Positions 35,080-46,300 of a DNA stretch of 64,000 bases are shown piece after piece; within the stretch, counting starts at the first letter, position 1; the number at the start of each line of letters is the position of its first letter. The DNA is taken from positions 1,174,637 to 1,238,636 of the forward strand of contig NZ_AP027059.1 in NCBI RefSeq assembly GCF_030295325.1. Reading direction: 5' to 3'. This DNA comes from Haliovirga abyssi (lineage in GTDB: Bacteria > Fusobacteriota > Fusobacteriia > Fusobacteriales > Haliovirgaceae). The translations under genes and the position numbers were made by a program. The notes beneath the pieces were generated by a model. It made no database searches and was not told where the DNA came from. It was given only the letters and a program-made list of their open reading frames with translations.

Positions 35080-36184
35080 TTGAAATCACCTTAACTAATT
35101 CCAATATAAGTTCTGCGCTATTTATCAAATCTTCCTTTTCTATATATTCGCTAGTAGAATGAACTTTGCTCATTCCTATTCCTAAATTCACAGTATCTAT
35201 ACCTTTTTTATTATAAACATTAGTATCACTTCCGCCGCCTAAGCTTTCTGCTTTAAATGGAAACTTTAAGTTGTCCGCAGCTTGTTTTACCAATTTTATC
35301 AATTCGTAATCTTCTGAGAAATTAAAGCCATCATATTCTCTTGTTAATTCATAATCAAGTTTAGCTCCATATTCTTCTGCTGTGTTTTGACAAATTTCTA
35401 TAACAGTTTCTATTGTTTCACCTAATTTTTTTTCATCAAAGCTTCTGCTTTCTCCTACTATATTCAGCTCTTCCATTACAATATTTGTTGCATGTCCTCC
35501 ATTGATAATCCCTAAATTAAGAGTAGTTTCTTCATCAATTCTTCCTATATTTAATTTTGAAATAGCTTTTGCTGCAACATATAATGCACTTATTCCTTTT
35601 TCTGGTTCAATCCCAGCATGTGCTGCTTTTCCTATGAATTTTAATTTTATTTGTTCATGATATGGAGCTTGTTTTACTACACTACCTGGTTTCCCAGAAG
35701 AGTCTAAAATAAATCCATATTTCAAATTAAATTTAGATTCATCAAAAGAAGTAGCTCCTAAAAGTCTAATCTCTTCTGCTATGCTAAATACTATTACTAA
35801 TGTAGGATGTTTTAAATTATTTTCTTTTATTATATATAACATCTCTAAAATAGCAGCAATTCCAGCTTTATCATCTCCACCAAGTATGGTATCCCCTTTT
35901 GACATAATTTTTCCATCTTTTATTATTGGAATTATATTTTTGCAAGGTGTAACAGTATCCATATGAGAGCTAAACATCACTTCAGGCCCATCGCCTTTTA
36001 ATATTCCAATAATATTTCCTGCATTCCCTTTGTTTATTTCGCCTGCATTATCTTCATAGACTTCTAATCCTAATTTTTTTAATTCTCCTATTAAATAATT
36101 AGCCATTTCCCTCTCTTCTAGTGAAGGCGAATATATTTTTACCATCTCTATAAATTTATTTATAATTCTCTCTTCGTTTATCAT
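35063..36184 (-). CDS. M20-family metallopeptidase, peptidase T-like
   Basis: 373 residues from ATG at 36184 (GAGGAG upstream; the longer ORF lacks a ribosome site). Two-zinc exopeptidase pattern: H in MFSSHMDTVTP, D in ILGGDDKAGIAAILE, EE in VFSIAEEIRLLGA, D in GFILDSSGKPG, H in SKVHSTSEYI. The dimerisation lid lies between about 185 and 285. Likely removes amino acids from di- or tripeptides in the cytoplasm. Appears to be the first gene of the long operon running to dedA. Confidence 0.93.
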   Translation of the reverse strand: MINEERIINKFIEMVKIYSPSLEEREMANYLIGELKKLGLEVYEDNAGEINKGNAGNIIGILKGDGPEVMFSSHMDTVTPCKNIIPIIKDGKIMSKGDTILGGDDKAGIAAILEMLYIIKENNLKHPTLVIVFSIAEEIRLLGATSFDESKFNLKYGFILDSSGKPGSVVKQAPYHEQIKLKFIGKAAHAGIEPEKGISALYVAAKAISKLNIGRIDEETTLNLGIINGGHATNIVMEELNIVGESRSFDEKKLGETIETVIEICQNTAEEYGAKLDYELTREYDGFNFSEDYELIKLVKQAADNLKFPFKAESLGGGSDTNVYNKKGIDTVNLGIGMSKVHSTSEYIEKEDLINSAELILELVKVISNDVTK

Positions 36185-36423
36185 AATTAATTCTCCTCTC
36201 AATTTCTCACTATATTTTTATATCTAAAAACTCTTTTTCATAATGCAACTGATATCTATTTTTTACTATTTTAAAATTAAATATTACAAGTAAAAAATAA
36301 AAAAGCACTCACTTTTCCGCTACAAAATATTCTATTAATACATTATACAAAAAAAAGCATTATAAATCAAAGGATTTTTTCATAATTTACAATTTATTAT
36401 CAAGAACAAAGGTGGCAAATACA

Positions 36424-38031
36424 GGGGTTTGCCCTGGGCTGTTAAACCTATATTTATCCTAGGAAAAAACATCATGCCACTTTTTGAGTCCCCAAAGCAT
36501 CTCTTCTTCTTTTTAATAACGTTGATCCGATGTTTTCCTTTGTCCAATTTTCTATATCAATCATTTTAGTTTTCTCTAATGCCTCTTTTATTTCTTCTTT
36601 AGTTAATTTTAAGGTGAATGCAGGTATACATAAAACTAAATTTGTTATTCCTGCCATTGAATTATCACTTATATAATTTTTATATTTACCAAAATTTGAT
36701 TCGATAATATCAGAAGTACATATCAGCTTTTCTTTATCTGGCATCAATTCTAAAACTTCTTCAAAATAAGAATTCATTTGTTTTGAAAATTCTTTTCCTT
36801 TTTCACTTTTTAATTTTTCTAAAATATATTTGCATTTAGATACTGTTTTTATTGAAAAACTTTGTTTTTTTAATATCTTTTGTATCTTTAATGTTGAGTT
36901 ATTTATAAGTGATAGTTCTTCTATAAATTCTTTATATTCTTTTACCCAATTACTTTTTTCTCTTATTTTCTCTATCTTTTCTTGTTTTTTTAACATCTTT
37001 AATATCTTCATTCCATAATCAGATATTATATTTATATTCTGAAATCTTGATTTTTTCCTTTGTTTTGGTGGTATTATATGTGCTATATCACTTTGACTTA
37101 ATTTTAATCTCATCTTTGACATATTTTGTGTGAATTCTATATATCTTTCATCCTTTTTATATAGTTTTTCTACAATTAATGCTATTTTATGCGTTACATC
37201 ATGAATATGTTTTATGTTTGATAATTTTAAACCTTTTTTTATCACACTTCCATAATCTCCTATTGCATAACTTATACCACCTAAATCTTTTTTTAATTTT
37301 TCTAACTCTTCTTTTACTAATTCTCCTGTCCAACGTTTTTTTGATTTTTCTAATAATGGTACCATATCTGTATATTTTAAAGCTCTTTCAAAATTTACAT
37401 TACTTTCTCTTATTCCCAATACTAATAATAATTTTTCTTGTCCTAATTGAATACTCTCATCTATTATTATTATCCAATCATCCGCTTTTTCTTTTGGCTT
37501 TTGTAAAGTATAACACCCTATTTTTCACCCAAATTATAATACTTACATGACTTGGACTTTTTATTTTTAAATTTAATGTTATATTTATTATTCCTATTAA
37601 TTTTGAAATTGACCTGAAACTTGCTGAAGTATTCAACTTTATCATTACTATCATTTGAATTATGAGTATATCATATGCATAATTCCTTGGATTGTTCTTT
37701 ATTTTTCGCTTTTTTTTTCATTATTTTTTAATACTTTTTTTTCTGTTTCTAATTTTAATATTTTTTCTGCATTTAATTTTGCTTTTATTTTCCATTTATT
37801 ACGACTTTCTTTTAATTCTTTTATTCTTGTTTTTAACTTTTTATTTTCCGTTCTTCTTTCTTTTGCTTTTTCTTTCCATAAATTATATAAATTACTTTTT
37901 TCTATCATTTATATTCACCCACCATTTCTTTTCTTATGATTTTATAATTATTTCATAATAAAGTCAAGCTTAAAAATGGCAGGAGCTTTTTCCTTTGTAA
38001 TTCCATAGGTTTAACAGTCCAGGTTTGCCCC
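36424..38031. mobile_element. Degraded insertion sequence with 26-bp terminal inverted repeats
   Basis: The left end GGGGTTTGCCCTGGGC then TGTTAAACCTA (36424-36450) and the reverse complement of the right end GGGGCAAACCTGGAC then TGTTAAACCTA (38031-38006) are inverted repeats. A transposase-like pseudogene fills the interior, with its stop codon 21 bases inside the left repeat. No clear target duplication is visible (left flank AAATACA, right flank TACGTAA). About 1608 bp. Confidence 0.8.
36472..37908 (-). pseudogene. DDE-type transposase gene with two compensating frameshifts
   Basis: Frame 1 starts at 37908 (IEKSNLYNLWKEKAKERRTE, a Lys/Glu coiled coil). At a run of nine As (37718-37710) it must shift to the neighbouring frame to read KNNPRNYAYDILIIQM through SPSHVSIIIWVK. 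At a run of five As (37525-37521) it returns to the first frame for KADDWIIIIDESIQLG, IGDYGSVIKKGL, KHIHDVTHKIALIVE, RKKSRFQNINIISD and SDIIESNFGKYKNYI. The D, D and E of a transposase core are likely in IIIIDES, IGDYGS and DIIESNF. Full product would be about 478 residues. The first site is A-AAA-AAG-like, which can be slippery; the second needs a +1 shift, so decay (or a sequencing error) is likelier. Family not identified. Confidence 0.78.
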
Positions 38032-38227
38032 TACGTAATAAATATCAACATCCGATTCAGTACATCATTTGAAAACATTAACAAGTAAAACATATAAAAA
38101 TATAACATATATAGATTCTATATCGCCTCTATTTTTTAATTTAAAATTAATATTATTCATTGGACGGAAATAGATTCTACCCATACAAATTCAATTATTT
38201 TTAGGGCCAAGAACCTAAAATTTGTAG

Positions 38228-38249
38228 GGGTAGACCCCTGTGTCTACCC
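38228..38249. repeat. REP-like palindrome in a 378-bp gene-free stretch
   Basis: Stem GGGTAGAC / GTCTACCC around CCCTGT, flanked by TTTGTAG. It is markedly GC-richer than the neighbourhood and recalls small mobile palindromes common in many genomes. The stretch 38032-38409 otherwise contains a small hairpin TTTTAGG/CCTAAAA near 38198-38218 and a family A half-unit (38270-38325); I see no gene in it. Confidence 0.6.
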
Positions 38250-38269
38250 AAAGGCAAACAATAATAAAA

Positions 38270-38325
38270 AAATAAGTTGCACTTCATTTGCTAAAGTTTA
38301 AATGTTTCCCTAAATTTTCGGTTTA
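38270..38325. repeat. Dispersed repeat family A, copy A5 (half-unit)
   Basis: AATAAGTTGCACTTCATTTG followed by CTAAAGTTTAAATGTTTCCC aligns with the left half of the copy at 38765 (AATAAGTTACGCTTCATCTG, GATAAAGTATAAATATTTTT), with several substitutions. Confidence 0.55.
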
Positions 38326-38409
38326 AAAACATGTTTAAAAAAATATAATAGTATTTATATATAATAATAGCTATAAAAACAATATTCATTAAAATTTATA
38401 GAAAATTCT

Positions 38410-38712
38410 TTATTTCATCATTTTACGTATAGTATTCATAAGTTCATCTATTACTTCTAGTTCTCCATTTTGAATTTGTTCTACTACACAGCTTTTAATA
38501 TGAGCTTCCAGAAGTATTTTGCTAACACCATTTAACGCCGACTGAACCGATGTTATTTGATTTAATATATTATCACAATAAACATCATTTTGAACCATTT
38601 TGTTAATACCTCTAATTTGTCCTTCTATTCTGTTTAAACGATTAGATAAATTCTTTTTATCTTCTTCAGAATGATGAGCCACTTTACAACTAGGGCAACT
38701 ATTATTATCCAT
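38410..38712 (-). CDS. csoR: CsoR/FrmR-family metal-sensing repressor
   Basis: 100-residue all-helical DUF156 protein. The Cys-His-Cys copper ligand set appears in VYCDNILNQI and EAHIKSCVVEQI, after the family start NRLNRIEGQIRGINKMVQ. This residue pattern favours a Cu(I)-sensing CsoR over the formaldehyde sensor FrmR. The extra N-terminal CPSC pair may bind metal too. No copper ATPase or chaperone gene is adjacent, and the gene sits alone between repeats, so the target is elsewhere. The symbol reflects the family. Confidence 0.88.
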   Translation of the reverse strand: MDNNSCPSCKVAHHSEEDKKNLSNRLNRIEGQIRGINKMVQNDVYCDNILNQITSVQSALNGVSKILLEAHIKSCVVEQIQNGELEVIDELMNTIRKMMK

Positions 38713-38764
38713 AAATTTCTCCTTCCATGTAATTTTTATCCAGAACTATCATTTTATAAAAAAA

Positions 38765-38897
38765 AATAAGTTACGCTTCATCTGATAAAGTATAAATATT
38801 TTTCTAAAATTTTGGCTTCTCAAAAATTTTGATTTGAAAAATCGCATATTTCAAAAATGGCGTAGCTTATCTTCTGGATAAATTTATATTTCCCTAA
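38765..38897 (-). repeat. Dispersed repeat family A, full copy A4
   Basis: The most complete copy, 133 bases. On the minus strand it runs TTAGGGAAATATAAATTTAT, CCAGAAGATAAGCTACGCC, a centre with TGAAATATGCGATTTTTCAA, CCAAAATTTTAGAAAAATAT, and ends CAGATGAAGCGTAACTTATT. The two ends carry inverted ATAAGCTACGC / GCGTAACTTAT, so it can fold into a long imperfect hairpin. It fills the gap between csoR and cspA. Confidence 0.8.
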
Positions 38898-38903
38898 ATA
38901 AAT

Positions 38904-38935
38904 AAAAAAAGTCCTGAATATAAAATCCAGAACTT
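38904..38935 (-). terminator. Intrinsic terminator of cspA
   Basis: Minus strand stem AAGTTCTG / CAGGACTT (8 bp with one G-T pair), 11-base loop, followed by TTTTTATT. Located 20 bases after the cspA stop. Confidence 0.85.
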
Positions 38936-38955
38936 CCTTTATTTAAATAATTTAA

Positions 38956-39159
38956 TTAGTCAGCTAAACTTACGTTTGAAGCTTGAGGTCCTTTTTGTCC
39001 TTCAACTATTTCAAAACTAACTTTTTCACCTTCGTCTAATGTTTTGAATCCTTCTTTGTTTATTTGAGAGAAATGTACAAATACATCTGTTCCATCTTCT
39101 GCTGTTATGAATCCAAACCCTTTTTCTGCATTAAACCATTTTACTGTTCCGTTTACCAT
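38956..39159 (-). CDS. cspA: Cold shock protein (CspA family)
   Basis: 67-residue five-stranded OB fold that binds single-stranded RNA and DNA and melts mRNA structure. RNP1 [11 protein letters not shown] and RNP2 VFVHFSQI are intact; the start [14 protein letters not shown] is canonical. Monocistronic, with GGAGG before ATG, a terminator close behind and a leader of about 145 bases from the predicted promoter, as is common for temperature-regulated csp mRNAs. Confidence 0.97.
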   Translation of the reverse strand: MVNGTVKWFNAEKGFGFITAEDGTDVFVHFSQINKEGFKTLDEGEKVSFEIVEGQKGPQASNVSLAD

Positions 39160-39309
39160 TTTCTAATACCTCCAAAATTTTATTTCCTTTAATTCTTTGA
39201 CGCTTTGATGCTTTAATGAAAACTACTTCTTTATAATGTCTCTTTTATTTTGAAATACAATTACAACATCATTCAATGTATAAATGCTATCTCGAATCAA
39301 GGTACCCTT

Positions 39310-39338
39310 AGTATACTACATATACTCCAAAAAAGCAA
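39310..39338 (-). promoter_or_regulatory. Promoter of cspA with long leader
   Basis: Minus strand TTGCTT (39338-39333), a 17-base spacer and TATACT (39315-39310). The leader to the ATG at 39159 is about 145 bases and could carry a thermosensitive structure. Confidence 0.7.
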
Positions 39339-39367
39339 GACTTTTTTTACTTTTTTATAAATATTTT

Positions 39368-40306
39368 TTAATATTTTAGATATGTTGTAAAAGTTATATC
39401 ATCTTGAGAATTTCCATTGAAAATATCATCATTTCCAAAGTATTTCATCTCATATCCAATATCAACTCCTAAATCTATTTTTTTATTATTAAAATTTATA
39501 TCCAACGGAAGAAATCCAACTCCTACAGTGTAACTTTTTTGGGCTTCTATATTATCTATAGAATTTAAATTTCTAGACATACCTACTCTTAAATCAAGTT
39601 TTTTATAATAATTTCTGCTAATTCCAATATTAAATCTATCACCATTTTCTATTTCACCTATTGCTTCTATATTTTCTTTATTATATGCAATAGAGAAAAT
39701 TCCTTCTTTATCTAATGTTTCACTATAATTATCTTCATTTTTAATCTTCCACTCCAAAGATGATTTTATATTCTTAGCAAAATATCCTATTGTTATATTT
39801 TTATTTAAATCAAAAGATATAGCCATATCAACTCCACTACCTTGAGCTTTGCTCTCTGACAATGCTTCATATTTTATTCCTTGAGCTATAGCCTCTTTCA
39901 TTATTACATCTGTTGCAGATACATCTTTTGAAACATTAACGTTATACAAATTAAAATTAAAACCAATTTTTATTATATTAAATTTATATGCAGTAACAAA
40001 ACCTATTTTATCAGCTTTTAATATATCACCAGATTTTTCATATCTAATTCCCAATCCAAATTTATCTGTATTCTTACTTAATTCAAACTCTTTATAATCT
40101 ACCACTCCAAGATTATTTTTTTGACTCATTTTCACATTCCAACTATTATTCTTTTTACTAATATATTTTATAGGACTATCTAAGCTTAGTAAGCCTCCCA
40201 TACCAGATGATTTTCCATCTAATGGAATCGATGTAAAAATAGCATTCTCTGTAGCAAACGTAAAGCTTGAAACAACTAACATTAATATCAATATTTTTTT
40301 CATCAT
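39368..40306 (-). CDS. Outer-membrane beta-barrel protein (PorV-like, distant)
   Basis: About 312 residues from ATG at 40306, after AGGTGA. Signal peptide ends FTFA. The mature N terminus PLDGKSSGMGGLLSLDSP recalls the GxxxxGMGGA start of PorV/PorQ-like barrels, and the rest alternates polar and non-polar residues, ending with an aromatic (TTYLKY). It directly follows the 2330-residue surface protein, separated by a hairpin. Probably an outer-membrane partner of that protein; the family call is tentative. Confidence 0.6.
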   Translation of the reverse strand: MMKKILILMLVVSSFTFATENAIFTSIPLDGKSSGMGGLLSLDSPIKYISKKNNSWNVKMSQKNNLGVVDYKEFELSKNTDKFGLGIRYEKSGDILKADKIGFVTAYKFNIIKIGFNFNLYNVNVSKDVSATDVIMKEAIAQGIKYEALSESKAQGSGVDMAISFDLNKNITIGYFAKNIKSSLEWKIKNEDNYSETLDKEGIFSIAYNKENIEAIGEIENGDRFNIGISRNYYKKLDLRVGMSRNLNSIDNIEAQKSYTVGVGFLPLDINFNNKKIDLGVDIGYEMKYFGNDDIFNGNSQDDITFTTYLKY

Positions 40307-40328
40307 AAATCTCACCTCTCTCTTTTTT

Positions 40329-40356
40329 GCCCCTTCTATTTTATAATAGAAGGAGC
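40329..40356. other. Intercistronic hairpin after the 2330-residue gene
   Basis: Stem GCCCCTTCTATT / AATAGAAGGAGC (one G-T mismatch) around TTAT. The T-rich side is on the plus strand, so for the minus-strand transcript it is followed by AAAAAAG, not Us. It may be a processing or stabilising structure, or a terminator for antisense RNA. Confidence 0.6.
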
Positions 40357-40363
40357 ATTATTT

Positions 40364-43300
40364 TTATTTTAATAATATTACTACTTTGTTCTCACTTAAT
40401 TCTCCTGCGATATCTTCAATTGTTAATCTAACTATATATCTTCCATTTTTCACTTCATTCCCATTATTATCTAATCCATCCCACTTCTCATAATATTTAG
40501 TAAGTTTACTTCTCATATCATTGTCTACTAAAGTTTTTACTAATTTACCATTTTCAGTATAAATTTTTATAGTTGCATAAACTATACTTTGCTCGGCAGA
40601 TGTAAATTTATATCCTATTAAAGTTCCACCGTTAGCTGGAGTAAATGGATTTGGATAAATCTCAAAATCAGTTATTCCTAAAGGCTCACTTAATACCATT
40701 ATTGCATATTTACCAAATCTATTAATATTTACACTAATAGAATCACTATTTACACTTTTCCCATTGTCTATCTCTTCCCATTCTATTCCATTCCATCTAT
40801 ATATTCCAAGACTATCTTCTCCAACTTCCCTTAAATCTATATTTGACGGAATTGGTAATGTTAACACTGTATTGCTATTTCCTAAAATTTTAAATTCTGG
40901 AGATATTTTATATACATCTCCTGCAATATCCAAATTTCCTTCTGGTAAAGATGGAATAGCTGTTTTTATAATATTTATTACTTCATTATTCGTCAATGAA
41001 TCTTCAGCTATATTTAATTTAACTCCATTTTCTCTTCTTATTTCTTTTGCATTGCTATTTGCTGTTTCATATACTTCAACATTTTTAGAAATAGTCTTAT
41101 TTTTATATCTCACCGTAATCACAAATTTTCCAACTATTCCTTCTTGAGTTTTTATTTTCTGAGTATTTTCATCTAACACTGCATTTGAAGAATCAATTAT
41201 CACATTGTCAGGTTTAACCTCAAATCCGCTTGTCCCTTCTGGAATTAACATTAACGAATATCCAACTGTCGTTCCTGCTTTTACTTGACTAGAAGTTAAT
41301 TGTAATTCCAATTTTACTTTATCTAAATTAACTTCTATAACCTTTACATCTACGGAAGTAATTAATCCATCTACATTAACTTCTATTGTCTCTATCCCTA
41401 CTTTATTTCCTGTTACGCTAACGATATTTTTATCAACTACCGTTCCTAATGTTGCAACTCCATTATCACTGATTTTTTCCCATTTAAAGCTACTTGAAGT
41501 TGTAGTTGCAATATGTCCATACTTATCATATCCTTTCGCTTCTAGCTCTATAGCATTTCCTTTTACTATAACTGGGATTTCAGGAACTATTTTTACTATT
41601 GACAAATCTCCAACTATCTCTATAGTTTTTGTTTCTGTTTTTGTTATATTTGCTCCATCACTTGCTTCGATATAATATGTTAAAGTTCCTGCGTCATTTA
41701 AGGTAAACTCTTTTACATACTCTCCATTTACATCTTTAGTTAAATCAAAACTGTTTATATTGCCATTATTAACAGTATAATATAATTTTGCATCTTTAAC
41801 TATTTCATTATCTGTTATTGTTGCTACAAATTTTATTGTATTATCTTTTTTATATTCTTTTATTTCTGTTTTATCTTCTATAACTGGTGCTTCTTGGTCT
41901 GTTGATTTATCTATTTTAACAGAACTATTTATTACAAAATCTGTATCTGAAACGACTAAATTTTCTTTTGTAACTTCACTATAACTATTTTTTCTTACAT
42001 TTAATTTATAATTTCCAGATTTATATTCCAATATTATATTGTAATATCCATCTCCACCACTATATCCTTCACCTAACAAATTACCATTATTATCCAAAAT
42101 TCTTACTGCTGCATCTGAAATTTTAGCTCCTGTACTATCTGTTATTATTCCTTCAAATCTCATTTCCATAGGAATCAATGTTAAATCTTCCACTATTTTA
42201 TCTTCACTATTTGTACTGATTTCTACTTGCTTTGAATTTTCTTTAAATCCTATTTTACTTAATAATAGTGTATATGTTCCCTTTCCTAAAACTTTTCCAG
42301 TATCATACGCACCTGTTGAATCAGCATCTAATCTCAAAACTTTTGCACCATTACTATCAAATATATTTATCTTTGCATTTTCTCCATTTATTATTTTTCC
42401 AGAAATACTGCTCTCTTTTCTTTCTATATTATATGTTTTTGTAATTGCGTTTGAACTAACTACTATAACATCTTCTATTTTAGAAATACCCTCTTTTATT
42501 GATAAATTATATTTAGTTCCATCTTCATTATATGGTATTCTATCAAACATTACAGTTCCATTTGTATCTGTTTTGCTAACTTCATTATTAAGAGTTATCT
42601 CTACACCTGTTATTGGATTATCTGATTTGTCTTTCACAATAATTGTAATTGTAGATTCCAATTTCTCTAAAGTAGAATTCACTACATTCTCTCCTTCTAC
42701 TAAACTCTTAGTAATTGTAACTGTTTTATATCCAAATTTTGTTACTGTTATCTCTAAATTTGTTGCTGCTTTTAATCCTTTAATTTCAAATTTTCCTTCA
42801 GAATCTGCTGATATAACTATATTTGTATTTGTTTTAATTGTTGCATAACTACCATTTAATATATTTCCAGAAATATACGCTTCTTTTTCTAATAATACAT
42901 TTTTTATCTCATTATTACTCTCATCTAACATCTTTCCATTTGAATCTACTGTTACATTAATAGATTTTGTTATATATCCATCTTTGCTAACTTGCAATAT
43001 TCCTTGACTATTTTTTAATGCTTCAATCGTAACAGCACCATTTTCATCAGCTTTTAAACTCTCTACATTTTCATTTGTATACAATTTTATACTTGCACCT
43101 GTAGTTGTTTGTAATGAAATATTTGCTACAATAGAATCTAATTTTATTGTATTCACTGATGTTGTATTTAAAGCTTTAAACGTTGTATTTGTACCTTCAG
43201 GTATGTTATATCCATATTTTAATATATCTAATGTATAATCTTTATTCTCTTCTAAATCTTCAAATCTAACATTACCTTCAATATCACTATATTTTATTTT

Positions 43301-46300
43301 TAAAACACTATCTCCATCTTTTAATTTTACAATAGCATTAGGTATAACATTAATTCCAGATACTATTTTTGCTAATATTTTTGCATCATATTTTGTAACT
43401 TTTATCTCATTTACAGTTTGAATTTTCACATCTGTTGTTAATTCAGGTATTGTTATATCTGCAACTTTTACATTTGATTTAGATGGAATTATCTCTACTG
43501 TATATTTACCTAGATCTAATCTATCAATATTTAAACTATCAGAATTAAAATCTCCTCTTCTTATTACATTCCCTGCTGTTTTCAATATGTAACTAGCTTC
43601 TAAAGGTAAACTGAAATTTAATCCAATTTTTCCATCTAATATTTTTAATACTAAACTTCCCTCTTTATTTGAGCCAGATATTGTTATATCTAAATCTTCA
43701 CTTTTATACCCCTCTTTTTTTACTTTAATTGTATATGTACCATCTTCTAATTTAGGAGTAGCATACTTTCCAAAATCATCTGCAAATCCACTCCAAACTT
43801 CTTGGCTATCTTTTTCCAATGAAAGTTTTGCATTTGCTCCATTTGTTATTGTACCTGTTATTTTTCCTCCTAATTGAGTCAAAGTTCCAGAAACTGATAT
43901 ATCTGTTGGAATAACAATTGATTTTGTTTCACTACTATATCCATCTTTTACAAATGTAGCTTTATAATCTCCATATGGCAATTCTTCATCTACTGCTGTT
44001 CCTGCTGTATTTAAATTTATAGTTCTTGAAACAACACCAGCTATATAAACCGTTACAGAATCTTGATTAGCAGAAATAGATATATTTCCTGTTTCCACTT
44101 GTAAAGATATATCAGACAATGGCTTTATCTCTTTTTCTGATACAGTTATTGATTCTGTATAATCTTTATATCCTATTTTACTAACTGTTAAATTATATGT
44201 TCCAGCTATAGCTTTCAATAAGAAATTTCCATTATCATCTGTATTAGCTATAATATCATCTATATTACTACTGCTTAATTTTACTTTTGCATTTGGAATA
44301 TTTACTGTTCCAGATATAGTTGCTCTAACATCTTCTACATTTAATATTAAATTATCCATATTTTCAACTACATTAAATAATTTATTTATATCACTATATC
44401 CATATTTTTCTGTATGAACTGTAATATTTCCAGGTAATGTTCCTAAAATAAATTTTCCACTACCATCTGTGTAAGTTTCTGTTTTATCTGTATATACCTT
44501 TATTCCACTCATTGCATTACCTTGAGAATCTCTAACCATTCCTTTTAATGTCAATGGTTGCAATTCCAAATCATTAAAATCTTGAGTTACAGTTTTACTT
44601 AGATCTACAGTTACATTATCAACACTACTACTATTATAACCTGCTTTATTAACTGTAATTTTATATATACCAGGTATTAGCGCTATTTTATAATGCCCAA
44701 TATCATTTGTAGTAATATTTATATCTCCTACAAGAACATTAGCACCATTTACAGGTATTCCATTTTTAGTGTACACATTACCTTCTATATATCCTATATT
44801 TTTTTGTATCAAAACATCTTTACCTAATATATTGCTTCCTGCCATCAATATTATATCAAATGCCTCTGCTTTGTATAAAGTTTTGTTAATTGTAATATTA
44901 TAACTTCCTGGTAGTAATTCTAATCTATATTTACCAAAATTATCTGTAAAACTTTCTACATTTCCAGCTACAACACTTACCCCTCCTAATGGAGCTCCGC
45001 TGTCCTTGTCTAAAATTTTACCCTCTAATATTACGACATTTGCATTTAATGTGAAATTTTCTCCTGAAATAGTATCTCCAGCTCCAATTGTTATAGACTT
45101 ACCTGCACTTGCATATCCAGCTTTATATGCCGATAAATTATAAGTTCCATCTCTTAATGTTAAGCTATATTCTCCATTTGAATTAGAATAAACTTCACTG
45201 TCTCCTGCTGTTATTTTAGCTCCAGATATTGGTTCTCCGTTTGAATCTTCTATTCTACCTAATATGCTGCTACTATTCACATTCATTAAAATACTTAAAT
45301 TAATAGCTTCTCCATATCCAACTGATTGAGATATACTTTTTTGTTGTGTATATCCATTTTTTATTACTTTTACTGTATAATCTCCTTTTTTTAAAGATAT
45401 TTGATAATTTCCTAAATTATCTGTATCAGCTTCATATATAGAACTTCCTTCAAAGACTAAATGAGCTCCTATAACTCCTCTGTTATAATTATCTAAAACT
45501 TTTCCTGTTATTGTTGAGGCATTCCCGACTAATGTTATATTTACAGTTTTATTTGCTCCTGGTAAGAAGCTTTGTATCTGCTCATTAGAAGTTACAAAAC
45601 CTGTCTTATATGAATAAAGATTCCAATCACCAGGTTGTAATGAAAAACTATAACTACCATCTTGTAATGTCTTAACTTCATATCGGTTAAGATTATTATA
45701 TAGCACTACATTCGCATTAACTATTGGTTCTCCATTTTCTGTATAAACTTTACCATTTAATGAAACATTATTTGCAACTAATAGTGTATCACCTAAATTT
45801 AAAGTAGTTCCAGGCAATACATTCATATCATTAACTATTTTAGTAGTATAACCTGAATATTCATATTTTATATTCCATTGCCCTGCATCAATTTTAAAGT
45901 TGAAATATCCATTTGTGTCTGATATCCCTTGATATTCATTTCCATTATAGTCAAATGCTGTAACAATTGCTCCTTTTAAAGGAATACCACTGTCTTTATC
46001 TTTTATTGTTCCTGCTAAATTTGAATTTTTAACAGTTAACAGTACATTATTAACATTAACTGTATCTGGAGATGTAGTTAATACATCTATTTTAGGATTG
46101 GTTGTTTGACTATATCCTTCTAGTACAGCTTCTATATAATATGTTCCTGGAAGCACATTATTTATTGTATATTTCCCATCTGTATCTGTAAGCTCTGGAA
46201 TTATATTTATTTTATTACCTCCAGTGGTTACTAAATACACTTCCGCTCTTTCTAATGGCTTATTATTATTATCTAAAATTGCCCCATAAATATTTTTAGA

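Noticed and set aside
37655-37958. Plus-strand Phe/Leu-rich open frames inside the degraded IS
   Set aside because: Mirror of the Lys/Glu coiled coil of the transposase; not genes.
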